Shown: positions 14,230 to 26,361 of the stretch, in pieces | Position numbering within the stretch: position 1 is the stretch's first letter | Layout of the letters: each line of letters begins with the position of its first letter | NCBI GenBank assembly: GCA_013397695.1 | Contig: VYZI01000242.1 | Coordinates: 345,822 to 409,821, forward strand | Direction of reading: 5' to 3' | Origin: Centropus unirufus | Taxonomy: Eukaryota; Chordata; Aves; Cuculiformes; Centropidae | Length of the DNA: 64,000 nucleotides | Made by a program: the position numbers and the translations under genes | Notes under the pieces: generated by a model | Databases searched by the model: none | The model's input: only the letters and a program-made list of their open reading frames with translations | Told to the model about the DNA's origin: nothing

Positions 14230-16879
14230 GGGTAGTCCTCTGGAATGGATGCCCTTAGCTGCCCACTTCGCCTTTTGCACTTGGTTTTCAGTGTATCCCA
14301 TTTCTTTGATGTAATAAATGTTGATGTGCCTTTATCAGTTGTGTCTACTGCAATAAATTGAAACATACATATTATCCATCGTGTATGGAACCAATTCTGA
14401 TGTTTCTATTGTACAGCCACTTTTGGGACATTTCTACATGCTGTTTCAATATTTTCAATAAGGACATAAGTTCATCTTGTGCTCAAAACGTCTAGTTGGG
14501 AGTAGTATGGATATGGGCAGTGCAGAGATACACCTAACCAAACAAGTTGGAATATATTATGTTCCACTTACTGCTGTTGTAACAAGATCGCCTAACTTCT
14601 TATTGTTTAAAAATACAGGTGAGCTTACCTGCACCTGTTTGCATGTGATCATTAGATACGCTTTGAAGTTCCTGCAGCATTCTTAGTCTTTGACAAGAGA
14701 GATATTAAAAAAAGTCAACCCAGTTCTTTGGCATCTTATGTCTTTAAATCAGAAATTATCAGGAGGGATAAAGGTGATGACTTTTCAGATTAAGTGGATA
14801 ATGTACATTTTTGTGAAGACAAAGCATGTAAGTTTAAAAACGGAACTAATACTTGTGAGCACGGATAAATGAAACATACATAGTGTCAGTTTCAGTTCAG
14901 GCTTAAGAGCAATTTTAACACTATAAAAGTCTGATTAATACCTTCCACAAAGAAATACTTTCAGTGCTTTGTGAATAACACAATGACAGGAGAAGACATA
15001 AGATTCCTACATCTTTCAAACATGCTTCCTTTTCCAAATGGGATTCTCATACCTAGAACAAAAATACTTCAGCACTGAACACTCAAGAGTAGTGGAATTT
15101 ACATTTCCCAGTCCAAAAGTAAACAATCCACACTGTTATTCATCAAATATCTGACCATTTCCCTGACCTCTCAGGCAAGAGCATATATACAACTTCTTAC
15201 ACACTTAATGGAAGTTTTCTCCTCCCAGCTGAGGCATAACAGCTCCTTTTTTATTACGATGTAAGATAAAGCTTGTAAAGATTTCAGGTGAACTTCATTA
15301 GTCTGCAGAGTGGAAGACCATGCCAATTGTCAGCTATTCTCTGTTAAGAAGATAGCCATTTTTCACGTGAACAAGGCAGTAACTTCTTGCTCTCAGCTAA
15401 CAACATCATAAGCAGCCACCTATTTGTAGCAGTAGTTACTTAAGTTCCTACTAATCTGTTTTGTATGGGCACGGACATACCAGATTTTCGGTTGGACTAA
15501 GCTGAGCTCAGCATCTTCGTGTCTTCTTATGTCTGACTTGTGTGTACATCTCTAAAATATTGACTGAAATCATGTTAAATTTGACATCCTGTCCAGGACA
15601 GTGTGAATCTCGCCAAAATGCTATTGAGGTTTGAAAAAAAAATGCCATGTTTAAAAGCAGTAGGTTTGAACAAAAAACTGGAACTGTAGCTTTTATATTT
15701 GAGAGAAGGAAGTTCTTGTTCTTACTCTCTTTCTGTTACATATTCATGAAAAGGTATCTCCTGGGAAAAAGGATAGTTTGTGGTTTGTTCTGAGCCTGGT
15801 CACTTGGCATGTTCAAATACCAATAAGAGTTCAAGCTCTGTCATTCCTAGTAGTAAAAGGTTATCATTTCCCCAGTGCTGCATCTACAGGGCTAGAGCTA
15901 CAGCTGCGGGACAGCTCATAGTTAGGTCTCTGTTACAAAGGGTACAAATGGCACTGACCTTGCTCTACAAGAGAAAACACATTGTATATCTCAACCTCCT
16001 GGAACCTTTAGTGTCTTGCCCCCTCCTGCAATATAGTCCATTCCCAATACTTGCCAGCTTAATGGGAGTGCTGTGACCACCCCAGAGGGCTTGAGGCTGA
16101 GCTGAGATGCAGCTGCCACCAGTAACAAAGAGCTTCGCTAGGTTTGTGATCAGTGGCCTTTTCTCAGGGTCAATTTGCTGGCCGCAAGGTGGAAGAAGCA
16201 TTCATGCAAAACTCTTGAATACCCAAATGGGTATTGCAATTTATATTACAAAAATCATTTATCAATATTTTTTTGTAATGACAATGAACCATTTTACATT
16301 ATGCATGGAGCTGAGGAGTAGGAAAAGGCTGAGTATCTACCATCTACTGCAGAGAGTCTCTGAAAGTTGATTAAAGCACATTTTAGATGACTTTGAAGTT
16401 TATAGCATAGTGAAAAAAAGCCTTGCTGTACAGTCTGAAATAATGCTGGTGTAGCGTGGCCAAGATTTAAGCAAATGAAAATGAAAGAGGATGATATCAC
16501 CTGTCAAACGATTACTGGTGTAGGAATTCCTGGGGAAATTGTTTAAGGGAGAATGGGCTGAAATTGCTGGAGTCATGTATTTTCTAGACCTGGAACAGCA
16601 ATGTGTTCATTGACCTTTGGCAGTAAAACTATAAACAGTAAAAGTGTAAGTAGGGGGCAGGCACCCTGTCACTGTGCCTTTGGCTGCCAAATGGGTGATG
16701 GAGTATAGATTACACCCCTCCCCAGAGAGAAACAAGGCCTACGAACATTTCTCTTTCTGTAAGCATGGCATTTAGCCAAAGGCTGTGGAGTCTGGATCCA
16801 GAAGGAAACAGCTGGGACAGAGTTACCAGAGGTGACTTGTGAGCCAAGCTTTCCTAAATGACACAGAGAAAAGAGAAGA

Positions 16880-17040
16880 TCATAGAATCTTAGAATCACT
16901 AGGTTGGACAAGACCTTTTAGATCATGAAGCCCAAACGTACTTGTCCCCTACTAAATAATTTTGCTAAGCATTTCATCTACCCACCTTTTAAATAGCTCC
17001 AGGGTTTGTGACTCAACCACCTTCCTGGGTCGCCTTTTGT
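16880..17040 (-). mobile_element. CR1 LINE 3' end, minus orientation (tail type B)
   Basis: Read on the minus strand this is the last 160 bases of a CR1 copy: a block equivalent to gaaggtggttgagtcac, then gagctatttaaaag, then a tail ending in ccaacctagtgattctaaga and tctatga. On the plus strand it starts with tcatagaatcttagaatcac. It is the only minus-strand CR1 in the window. Its tail is of the same type as those at 17855-17903 and 26970-27031, and it faces the plus-strand copy starting at 17165. The truncated 5' ends point at one another and the tails point outward. Confidence 0.92.
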
Positions 17041-17164
17041 AAAGATGATTCAAGATTTTTGGGAAACCAAAGAGAAGAATCCCTGCAGAAAACAACCGAA
17101 AACACCCCCAGAAGGGAGCTGGGAGGACATTCCCAAAAATGCTAGCGAAAACTGCTTATAGGTA

Positions 17165-17903
17165 AAAGTTTACATAGCACTTGGGCCATAACAACCCCAT
17201 GGAGCTCTACAGACTAGGAATAAGGCTGGAAAGCTTCCCAAAAGAAAAGGACATGGGGGTGCTGGTCAATAGCCAGTTGAATATGAGCCAGCAGTGTGCC
17301 CAGGTGGCCAAGAAGGCCAGAAGCATCTTGGCTTATATTAGAAATAGTCTTCCACAAGGGTATATTTTGCTCCTCTCAGCACTGGTGAGACCACACCTTC
17401 AACACTGTGCTCAGATTTGAGCCCCTCACTACAAGATATTAAGCTGCTGGAGTGTGTCCAAAGAAGGGTGACAAAATTGGTGAAGGGTCTGAAGCACAAG
17501 TCTTTTAAGGAGTGGCTGAGGAAACCGGGGCTGTTTAGTCTGGCCAAAAAAATGCAGAGGGGAGACTTTATTGCTCCCTACAACTAGCTAAAAGAATTTT
17601 TAGTGGGGCAAGTGCTGGCCTCTTCTCACAAGTAATACGTAACAGGACAAGAGCAAATGGCCTCACGTTGTGCCAAGGGAGGTTTAGAGTGGATATTAGA
17701 AAAATTTCTTCTGCAAAAGAGTCGCTAAACATTGGAAAGGCTGCACAGGGAAGTGATTGAGTCACCATCCCCAGAAGTATTTAAAAGATACGTATATCTG
17801 ATGCTTAGGGGCATGTTGTAGTGGTGAACTTGAAAGTGTTAAGTTTATGATTGGACTTGATCTTAAAATTCTTTTCCAATTTTAGGAATTCTGTGATTCT
17901 GTA
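17165..17903 (+). mobile_element. CR1 LINE 3' part with ORF2 C-terminus (tail type B)
   Basis: This plus-strand CR1 fragment begins at the CR1 block equivalent to cacttgggccataacaaccc. It keeps about 80 codons of the C-terminal part of ORF2 in frame (17181-17420; visible NNPM and SQQCAQVAKKA signatures, typical CR1 residues downstream of the reverse-transcriptase core). It then runs through degenerate blocks into the tail attggacttgatcttaaaat and ends with attctgtgattctgta. Stops and small gaps show it is inactive. The last 160 bases are an inverted copy of the element at 16880-17040. Confidence 0.93.
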
Positions 17904-19744
17904 AAGCTCTTCTGAGGGTCACAAAAAAAGGGATAGTGAAAGTGTGAATCTGTGTACTTGTCGAGCAAATCAAAACAAAAACATTGTCTATCAAAGCTAA
18001 AGGGTCAATGGGGTGCAGCAGGATAAACAGAAAAGTACTTGAAGGGAAAGCACAGGATTACTGGGTAGAAAGCAGGGAGCAAACAGCTTCATTTTAAAGG
18101 ACAAGGGGAATTATGCACAGTTTGCAGCAAATGATAACAGTACTGAGTGGACTGAAAGGAATACTGCAGGAAGGACTTGCTTACAAGAATGTAGAGAACA
18201 AGTTCTTAATGGTATTGCTATGACTAGCTTAATTGAGGCAAGATTTTCTGTGCTGAAACCTTGTTTGCTGTTTGAGCATAGAAGAACCAGGCAACAGCAA
18301 ATGTGCTGGTAGGGCCCTGAGGGTGCTAATAAACGTTAATTGCCCTTACCAAGCTTCACCTGAGGCCACAACACATCTGCACCTGGGCCTTGTGGCTTCT
18401 ATTTAAGTCAGACCGCGGGCCTCAGCCATTTTGTGAGCTGTGCTGTAAGTGTGCTTATAGTGGGATCTACCTTCTGTTGTCCTAGCTTACTGCTTGAGGT
18501 TTTCTAGATGCGTGGTGTCTCTAGGCCAGTATTGAGATCTGACTCTGTAGTGGTTGGCTTTATTGATGTGGTCGGTACATGATTAGTACTTGCTGGTGGT
18601 CTCTGTGTACAACAGATGTATCTTTTCATATAGAAGCAGAGAAACATGTACTAGTCTGAAGATGGGAAATACAAGTTGAGCCTATTCAGCTGGGCTGGGC
18701 CTCCAAGGACAAAAAAATGCAACTTTGTACTTCAATAACTAGCTGGCCTTTACGCTTTCTAGAGCATGTTGTGGAACAGACTGCGTACCTTTGGATAGAG
18801 AGGTATGACACCCAATGGTATATGGGTGTAAGGGGGGGAAAGATTAACTTTGCATTAGCCTTGGTGGCTGTAAGGTAGAAAGCCTGGTTCTTTTGAAAAT
18901 AAAATGCTTTCCTCTGAAGTTTCTTCTAGAAGCTTAAGGTCTGAGAGTTACTCAGCAAAGCCTAGAGATTTGCAGTTACTCTTAAAATCGAATAGTGCTG
19001 TAGAATTTCCATGAACAGGATTGCAATAGCAGAGTTAGCCTTGCAAAAAATGCACAGCACGCTGATGGTCAAAGTCTGCTCGCTGCCATGCCTCCAGCTG
19101 CTCTACACCCAGGAAGGTGAGAGGTAAGTGTGAGCACTGGGACTCTGATTGTAGTTGGCATAGGTTATAGCCCTTGGTTGTGTGATTCCAGTTTGTGCAG
19201 GGTTGAAACTGTATAGTGCCTGAAAAATACAACAGCTTGATGAAGCGTGTGGTTTTCTGCAGGTGTATTTGCCAGTTAGTTTGTTATGCATGTCCTTGCC
19301 AGCATGTCTGTGAATGCTGCATTGCTGTCCTGGATTTCCCCCTTGCTCAGGTAATGGCAAGACAGGGTGCTGCTGTACCTGCAGTTGCTGCAGTGTCAGA
19401 CACTTTCCTCTTTTGTCCTCTTCACAACATTGCATATTCACACTTACTGTAGCTCACCTGAGCAGACACAGCAGCCTGCACTTAACAGAGCAACAAGGGA
19501 ACTTTCAGCAATGCTCTGTGACTGCTACTAAAAGCAGTTCAGGGTTCTTTCCTTGAATTTCTTTGTCTACATCACTGGGGGGAAAAGTTTTCCAAATGAA
19601 TAAAAGATGAAAAATTTGATGAACTCCTATTAAACATGCAGCATCTCTGTTGTAATTAAATATTAGGCTATGATGAGTGTGTAATGACTGTGGCAATTTG
19701 CCCAGTCAGAATGTTGCTTCATTGTCGCAATCTCCATCCTTGAT
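17904..19744. other. unique DNA, with a GC-richer TATA-containing block
   Basis: No gene is recognised. The stretch 18285-18450 is more GC-rich than its surroundings and carries TATTTAAG, so it looks like a promoter or the U3/R region of an old LTR, but I cannot match it to a named family. Near 19051-19129 an AG and a GTAAGT donor bracket a 66-base segment with one open frame, which is a weak exon-like signal without a good pyrimidine tract. Confidence 0.5.
18285..18450 (+). other. GC-rich TATA-containing block, possible old LTR or promoter
   Basis: The block contains gcacctgggccttgtggcttc followed by TATTTAAG at about 18400 and then a C/G-rich stretch (cagaccgcgggcctcag), an arrangement like a core promoter or the U3-R part of a retroviral LTR. 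I see no clean TG...CA termini, target duplication or polyadenylation signal in the right place, and no internal retroviral coding sequence nearby. It could equally be an ordinary GC-rich patch. Confidence 0.25.
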
Positions 19745-20230
19745 TGGATGTGGGGGAGGGGGAGAACATAGTGATAAAAGATGAGGAAAAGGCTGAGATA
19801 CTTAATGCATGTTTTACCTCAGCCTTTAATATGAAGCTCAGCTGTTCTTCACATACCTAGGCCCCTGAGCTGGAAGACAGGAATAGGGAGCACAATGAAG
19901 CCCCCATAAACCAAGAGGAAATCATTACTAACCTGCTATTCCACTTAGACACGCAAGTTTACAGGGCTGGATGTGATTCACCTGAGAGTACTAAGGGAGC
20001 TCACCAAGCTTCTTTCCATCAGTTATGCGCAGTCCTGGTTAACCAGGGAGGTACCAGTTGACCAGAGGGTAGTACATATATTCTCTATACATAGGAAGGG
20101 CTGGAAGGAGAATCTGGGAAAATACAGGCCTGTCAGCCTGACCTTGGTGCTGGGGTAGTTTATGGAGCAGATTATTTTGTGTGCCACTGTGTAGCATGTA
20201 TAAGACTGCTTCCCAACCAGTCGGGAACGT
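19745..20230 (+). mobile_element. CR1 LINE internal fragment, ORF2 linker to early reverse transcriptase
   Basis: Translation on the plus strand gives the CR1 ORF2 segment between endonuclease and reverse transcriptase: KDEEKAEIL, then EDRNREHNEAP, then a frame shift, then LRVLRELTKLLSISY, QSWLTREVP and a GKYRPVSLT motif, which is reverse-transcriptase motif region 1 (canonical GNYRPVSLTS). The nucleotide match continues through tttatggagcagattatttt and then fades. Frameshifts and stops show it is dead. Unlike most CR1 insertions it has no 3' tail, so its downstream part has been lost. Confidence 0.88.
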
Positions 20231-21114
20231 CCATAATCCTTTAATCCTCTATTCCAAAGGAGTCCTATTATGCATAATGGAAAGCTCAAAAAGGGTATGG
20301 TAGGAAAGTATTAGGTAATGCAGTATTCAGTCTGAATTACTTTGAATTTTGGTTGATCTTACTTGTGCACAATTTGCCCTTCTCATTTGAATCTGTCACA
20401 TTTGTACACATAGCCTTTAAATTTAGTCAGTTTTAATTGAAAGCCAAAGACAGTAGATTTTATATATTTATAAAGATGTTTCTTAAAGAAATAAAATTAA
20501 AAAATCATTGAACAAAATTCCTATAGTAGTGCAGCAAATGTGTTTAGAAACAGTCATAATATGAAAGATTAGCATGTTATCAAAATTACTTATTTTTAGA
20601 AATCATTCGGCAGTCTGTCAGAATGAGAGATTTATTGAACTGAGGCCCAATTTTAAAATAACTATGTAAATGGAATAATTTCAATCTCTTGAGGATAGGC
20701 AAAGCAAACTTCAGAGCATGCTGCAAGAACCTGATGCCCTTCCAGCTACCCAAAATAAAATACCTTCAGTCTCAATGGTAAAATCATGCAAATCGGCACC
20801 AGTTCTGGAGCAATCAGTCAACAGTCCCCTATTGCCAAGTGAGGTGGTGTATTTCTGCCACTGATGTACAACTGATTGAAGATAAGCTTTAAGAGGGGAT
20901 ACTAGGATCAGTTGAGACAACTGTTACCTTCTTTGACTCTGAAAATAAGTTAAAATGCTTTTCAGGACTACATGTACTTGTTCTCTTGTGCTGTTCAGCT
21001 GTCCTTTACTAAAGTGGAGCTTTTATTGTCATCTTCAGGTTGACTAGGCTTTCCTGTATTGATATCTGTCTCTCTTCTGCTAATATGAGACATCAATGCT
21101 TATCAGAGGGATAA
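20231..21114. other. unique noncoding DNA between two CR1 fragments
   Basis: AT-rich sequence with no recognised gene or repeat. The two flanking CR1 fragments overlap in consensus position, since both cover the segment leading into the YRPVSLT motif. They are therefore separate insertions rather than one copy split by this spacer. Confidence 0.6.
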
Positions 21115-22257
21115 AATGAGAAAGGTTAAAGCCCACCTATAAAAGACAACAAGAAAGGCCTTCTTCAAGTAAATCAGTAGCAAAAGAGAAGCTAGAGAAA
21201 GTGTAAGCTTTCTGCTGAATGAGGTGGGTGCCCTGGTGGCAGGATTCAGAGAAGGAAGAGTTCTTGAATGTTGTCTTTACTTTCATCTTAACTGCTAAGA
21301 CTGGCTGTCAAAAATTCTAGACTCGGGGGGGAAAGATAGAAAGTCTGGAGAAAGACAGTACCTTGGTTGAGGGAAATTGTATTACAGATCATCTAGGCAG
21401 ACTGGACACTCACAAATGCATAGGCCCCAATGGAATACATGCATAAGTGTTGAGAGAGCTGGAAGATGTTATTGCTAAACCTCTCTCTGCTAACTTCGAG
21501 AGATCATGGGGAAGAGAGGAGGTTCCTGAGGACTGAGAAAAGCTCCAGCTGTCAAAAAGGGCAAGAAAGAAGACCTGGGAAAATACAGGTCTGTCAGTGT
21601 CACTTCCATCCCTGGAAAGATGATGGAACATCCTGGGTGTCTTCTCCAAGATTCCGGAAGTAAAGGTAATCAAGTGTGGTCAATATGGGCTCACTGAGGG
21701 AAAGTTGTGCTTGACCTATCTGATAGTCTTCTGTGATGTCATTACTGGCTGGGTAGATGAGGAGACAGCAGTAGAAGATGCCTATCTTGACTTTAGCAAG
21801 GATTTTGACACCATTTCCCACATCTTCATACCTAAGCTTAGGAAGTGTGGGTTAGATGTGTGGACAGGGAGATGAATTTAGAACTGGCTGGATAGCAGAG
21901 TTCAAAGGGTTGTTATTGGTAGTGCAGAGCCTAGTTTGAAGGCTATGGCCAGCAGTGTTCCCCTGGGGTCAGTACACACTCCAGTCTTGTTCAAAATATT
22001 CACCAGTGACCTAGATTTAGGGGATGAAGTGTACCCTCAGCAAGTTTGTTGATGAAACAAAACTGGAAGGAGTGGCTAAAACACCAGAAGGCTGTGCTAC
22101 CATTCAGCAATACCTGAACAGGCTGGAAAGGTGAGTGCAGAAGAACATGATGAAGTTCAAAAAAGGCAAGTGTAGGCTTCAACACCTTGGGAGGAATAAC
22201 CCCATGCAAAAATTAAGGTTTAGGGAATGACCCTAAATGTGCAGAGAAGGACCTGGA
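21115..22257 (+). mobile_element. CR1 LINE internal fragment spanning the reverse transcriptase
   Basis: This is the longest CR1 piece in the window. Plus-strand translation across several frameshifts shows KAFFK and LLNEVGALV, then a CR1 QVCQ/YRSVS region matching YRPVSLTS, YLDFSKDFDTISH (canonical YLDFSKAFDTVSH, reverse-transcriptase motif A), a version of GVPQGSVLGPVLF (motif B), and a damaged FADDTKLGG (motif C; here GTTTGTTGATGAAACAAAAC). It ends at gcagagaaggacctgg, the codons for AEKDL that precede the C-terminal part of ORF2. The tail and C-terminal region are missing. The piece at 26362-27031 begins at about the consensus position where this one stops (see findings). Confidence 0.92.
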
Positions 22258-24469
22258 TCAGCTTGTGTTTTGTATATTGCTTTGGGTTGGTTTTTTTTGT
22301 CTAGAACAAAGTAGTTGCCACTATGAGTAGCAAGTTTCCAGAGGAGTTAATTACTTTCATAACCTTTTACTGAACTTCCCAATCTGATGCAGTTGCTCCA
22401 AAGTAGCTTCAGTTTTTCCTCAATGGACAGCAGATTTTGAAAGGGAGTATGCTTCGCCTAACTAGAAAAGAATAATATGTTATAAGCCTCTGTATAACCT
22501 TATCTTTACTCTGAATATGATTCTTGAGTGGTTCAGTGCTCTCACTATCAACATACTAGGGCCACAGGTCTGTGATTCCTTGTAAGAGTCAAAAATGTTG
22601 TGTGGCTTATGTGCAGTAACCCCTACAGTCTATGCAGCACTTACCTATTCAGCATGAAACCATGCAGAACTTTAGAACTTCCCAGGAGTACACGAAGGAC
22701 CTTTGTTTCTGCTAAAATCCCTATAAATTTTCTAGTGTCTGCTAGCATTATAAGATGTGTTGAAGTCCTGTGGGATCAAGGCATGGCACACCTAATTGTA
22801 GACCCTGTTTTCCCTAGTCCTTTTTTCAGCTGATCTATGTCACAAATCACTGGTTACATATTGGGGCTTACTGATACCCACAAAAGGTAGCATCTTGGTT
22901 TTAAAAAAGCAAACAAAACAACTGGATCAACTATTCAGAAATTTCACTGTAATCTTAATAAGCATTCAAAGGCATTACACTAAGTTGCTACCTAATAAAA
23001 ACATTCTAGTCAAATCTAAGTAATGCCACTATAAATAAACAATTCAAGAATTCTATAGTCATGAGATTGATCTGATATTCCCTACTATCCTATGCAGAAA
23101 CAGTTAAAAGATAGACAGTGGAATTTACTACTAATAAAACTCAGTACATCCTGTACGTTCCAGAGTCCATGTCTAGGTAAGTGAAGGCCTGTGAAAATAA
23201 ATTACAGAAGGCAGAGCTGCTGTTTATGGTGCCCAAAGACAGCTTGGGTATTTTCAGTAAGTAAGGAGCTAGATTTTTGAACAGTAAAGGGAAGGGAGTT
23301 GGACCTCTTTATTCTTGTTTATGCTTATTGTGTTTATAAATTTCTAATGGAAATAGAGAATGCCAGTCACTATATTACTGTATGATGACAATAACCAAAT
23401 AAAATAGACATTAGCAATTAGTATGTTAGCACTGTTATTGGAGAAACAATTAGATATAAAGCATGATATGGCAGATACCCAGTTCTGGAATGCCTTGCTT
23501 AATTGCTTTGTCTCAAGAATATTGAAAACTTTGCTGGTACTATTTCTGTAAAAAAAAGTCTTATAAACAGGATATTTATGCCCAGGTTTAATGAAAAATG
23601 GCTTTATCCATACACGTATGGATAGACATGTTCTGAATGGTGAGAATGAATAGCGGCAAGGTCTGCACCTAATTATTCCTTGTTCCAGGTGATCCCTCTA
23701 GCTCAAGAAAAAATGCAGATTAGGTTAAATTATAGATCCCTTTTCATTATGGAAAGTAGAAAGCTTAAATTCTGGTGTTTTAGAAAGTTATTTTTTACGT
23801 GTAAAATACTTTATTTCTAAGTGGGGCCAAAAAAAAAGAGAGAACCTACTGCTGTTTTAATTAGTTATTGCTGGCCTGGTGTGCTTTATTTTTCTTTGAA
23901 GAGCTTGCAATATACTTTACGTTGAAGTATAGCAGTTCTGACCTTTTTTGATTTCTTATTTTATCGTAGCATCTTATTTTAAAGCCCAGATTCTACAGTG
24001 TAACAAGATTAGTCTTCTGCACAAGAGTGAGCCAAGAATGATTGAAGACAATCCTGGTATAGCTTGAAAGTGCTTTCTAGTTGTGTCTTGGACAGCATTG
24101 CAAATTGGAAGTGTTCTCCATAAGAGTAAAGCTACAATAACATGATATTCCTTCAGAGTTAGTGCAGGTATCTCTACACAGTACGACACTGTGCTGTATT
24201 GACAGATTTATTCACAGCTTTGAACACACTTCATCTGAACTTGCTGATGCATATTTTTATGTTCCAGTGCAAACTAATATTTAATGTTCAAAGGAGCAGG
24301 AGGCAAAAATGCCTGCAGTTGTGGCCAGGCTATTCCTGGGAGTAGACGCAAATAGTAACCTTGGTGTAGTGTAATACAGTTGTGCTGCGTGTTTTTGATA
24401 CCAGCAATGACAGCATGACCTGTATATGATGTAAGTCATCAGACACCTGCCTCTATCTGCGCCGTGTAT

Positions 24470-24610
24470 GATGCCCTCTATCTCATTGGCAGTTGCTCTA
24501 CCTAATGGCCCCTTAATTGAGACTGGGGGGCTACAGGCTGTATAAGACGGCCTTACGCCTTATGTTGGCTCCAGAGCAGGTGGAACTTCACAGAGGGAAC
24601 TTAAATACCA
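24470..24610 (+). other. TATA-containing GC-richer block, promoter-like
   Basis: A patch with ccccttaattgagactgggg, then ggctgtataagacgg, then cttatgttggctccagag is locally GC-rich and holds TATAAG about 30 bases upstream of a plausible start region. It might be the U3/R part of an old LTR or a cryptic promoter. I cannot assign a family and see no LTR ends. Confidence 0.2.
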
Positions 24611-25879
24611 TCAAATGGAGAGTATGTATCTTCAAAGTTACTTATTTGATCATGGATCAGCACAGCTGAGTCTTAGACTGTTTTTTGCCAGGTTTGTTGT
24701 AGAAACAACCTTTGTGTTGTGCAGGGGTCTTGAACAGTCATCCATCACAATCTTACAGCAGCTCACTCAGGAGGTAATGGGCATGACAGAGCAGTTAATC
24801 TTTTCATATCTGGTAGACCTAGTTTTCCTAGCTTCCTTGCTGGAGTACACTTGGGTAAATGAGCCTTATGCCCATATCTCTGTTACGTAATTAGAAACTA
24901 GATCTTTAGAGGCTTTGGCTGATGCACATTGCACTGAGGCTACTGTACCTTCTGTCTGAAAGGCTCTGGTAGAGTGGGCTTTCATAGAATTTCCTGACAG
25001 GTGTAATTATGTATGTCATTTGTGCTGTTTACAGAACATAGCATGGGGTGATAGTTATTGCTTTTGAGAAGTGTGCAATCTTTTCTGAATTCATTTTTAA
25101 ATATGATTCATGTGGAAAATTGTCATTTACAGGCTTTGCAGCTAGACTACCTATTCCTGCAAGTCCTTCATTTGATTGTATTTTAAAAATACATATTTTT
25201 AGACAATAATAGTAAAGGAGGGTGAAGGGAAAATAAACAAGTTTCCTTCTAAGAATAACAGTGAGACCAGAGAATGTTTGGGTTTTTTTCTTTATAACTA
25301 AATCATCATTATTTTACATTGATGACTGCACTACTTTCTCTGCTAGTTCTGTTTAGCACAGAGAGGAGTTTCAGACTTTTAGTATCTTTAACTTCTGTGA
25401 TACTACTGACAACTTTATCACTCCTGCATGAATGTTTTGCTATCAGTCATCTCTTGTCTGTTTTGCCTTTCATTTTTCCACGCTCAGAAAAAAACACTGG
25501 ATAAGATATATTGAAGCACACAGGAGTCTTAGTGAAGATACAGGATCTCTAAGGGTTTTCCATGAGACCAGACATCTGAGCCCACTGCTTACGCTAAGTC
25601 TTAGACGTACTCAGAACATTGTCATATGAGCCTATCTCAGAAGACTTAAATTGATAAATTTCCTTAATTTTCTAATAAACCTTATACATACTCCAGAACA
25701 ATAACACATTCTTCAGCAGAATACAGTACTTCAGAAAAGCTCCTGTCCCAGAACCCATTGCTATTTCATTCTTCCAACAAATCTGGGGCATTTTATCTAT
25801 TATGAGGTGCATAGGATTTGGCTAAAACTTTCTAAACACACTTGAAAACTTCTGTAATATTATTCAAAATTATATCATG

Positions 25880-25895
25880 AAAAAAAAATAAAAAA
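25880..25895. repeat. A-rich run
   Basis: A nine-base A run, one T and five more A make a simple A-rich stretch. No retroelement body ends here. Confidence 0.85.
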
Positions 25896-26361
25896 CACAA
25901 AAGCCTCATTTGCAGGACATCTATAGAGATTGTACAGACTATAACTCTCTCTTGAAAGCAGTGTCTCAGATTATTTAATCCAGAGCCCCAGAAAACTATC
26001 TTAAATATTTTCAGTGAGAGATACTCTATTCCTCTGGGCAGCCTGTTCTCAGATGTAACTGCAATCAGTGAAGAATTTTCTTTCGAACTGCCTCCAAGGC
26101 AAATCATCATACTGACTTACAAAAGATATGAGAAACTGATTTTACACACTCATTCTCTCAAAGACTTCATTGATCCACGTTGCCATGTATGACAGAAAAA
26201 AATGACAAAAATGCACATTTTAAATATTATAGACAAGATAATTTGTGTTACAGAGAGGACTAAGGATGCTGGATGTTCAGTCTTAACCATTTGCTGTGTT
26301 TTTTGATTGATATAATACTATATTTTTAACCAAGCTTTCCCACTTTTAGGAGGCGGAGTTT

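Larger units (their letters stand above)
8412..16879. other. unique noncoding DNA with minor simple repeats
   Basis: No gene or TE is recognised. It contains a 16-base tandem duplication at 8682-8710, a TG microsatellite at 13212-13240 and a combined direct/inverted repeat at 14180-14229. Patches at about 13.6-14.0 kb and 15.8-16.2 kb are less AT-rich than their surroundings but give no protein I recognise in any frame. Confidence 0.6.
22258..26361. other. unique DNA between two CR1 pieces, possible insertion into one CR1
   Basis: No gene is recognised. If the CR1 pieces on either side are halves of one copy, this 4.1-kb segment is an insertion or rearrangement product. It contains a TATA-containing block at about 24470-24600 (ggctgtataagacggcc), an A-rich run at 25880-25895, and otherwise AT-rich sequence with frequent stops. 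I see no reverse transcriptase, integrase or transposase coding, and no terminal repeats I can pair by eye. Confidence 0.5.

Noticed and set aside
17181..17420. 79-codon plus-strand frame considered as a gene
   Set aside because: It is a surviving piece of CR1 ORF2, already covered by the CR1 feature, without a start or the catalytic core.
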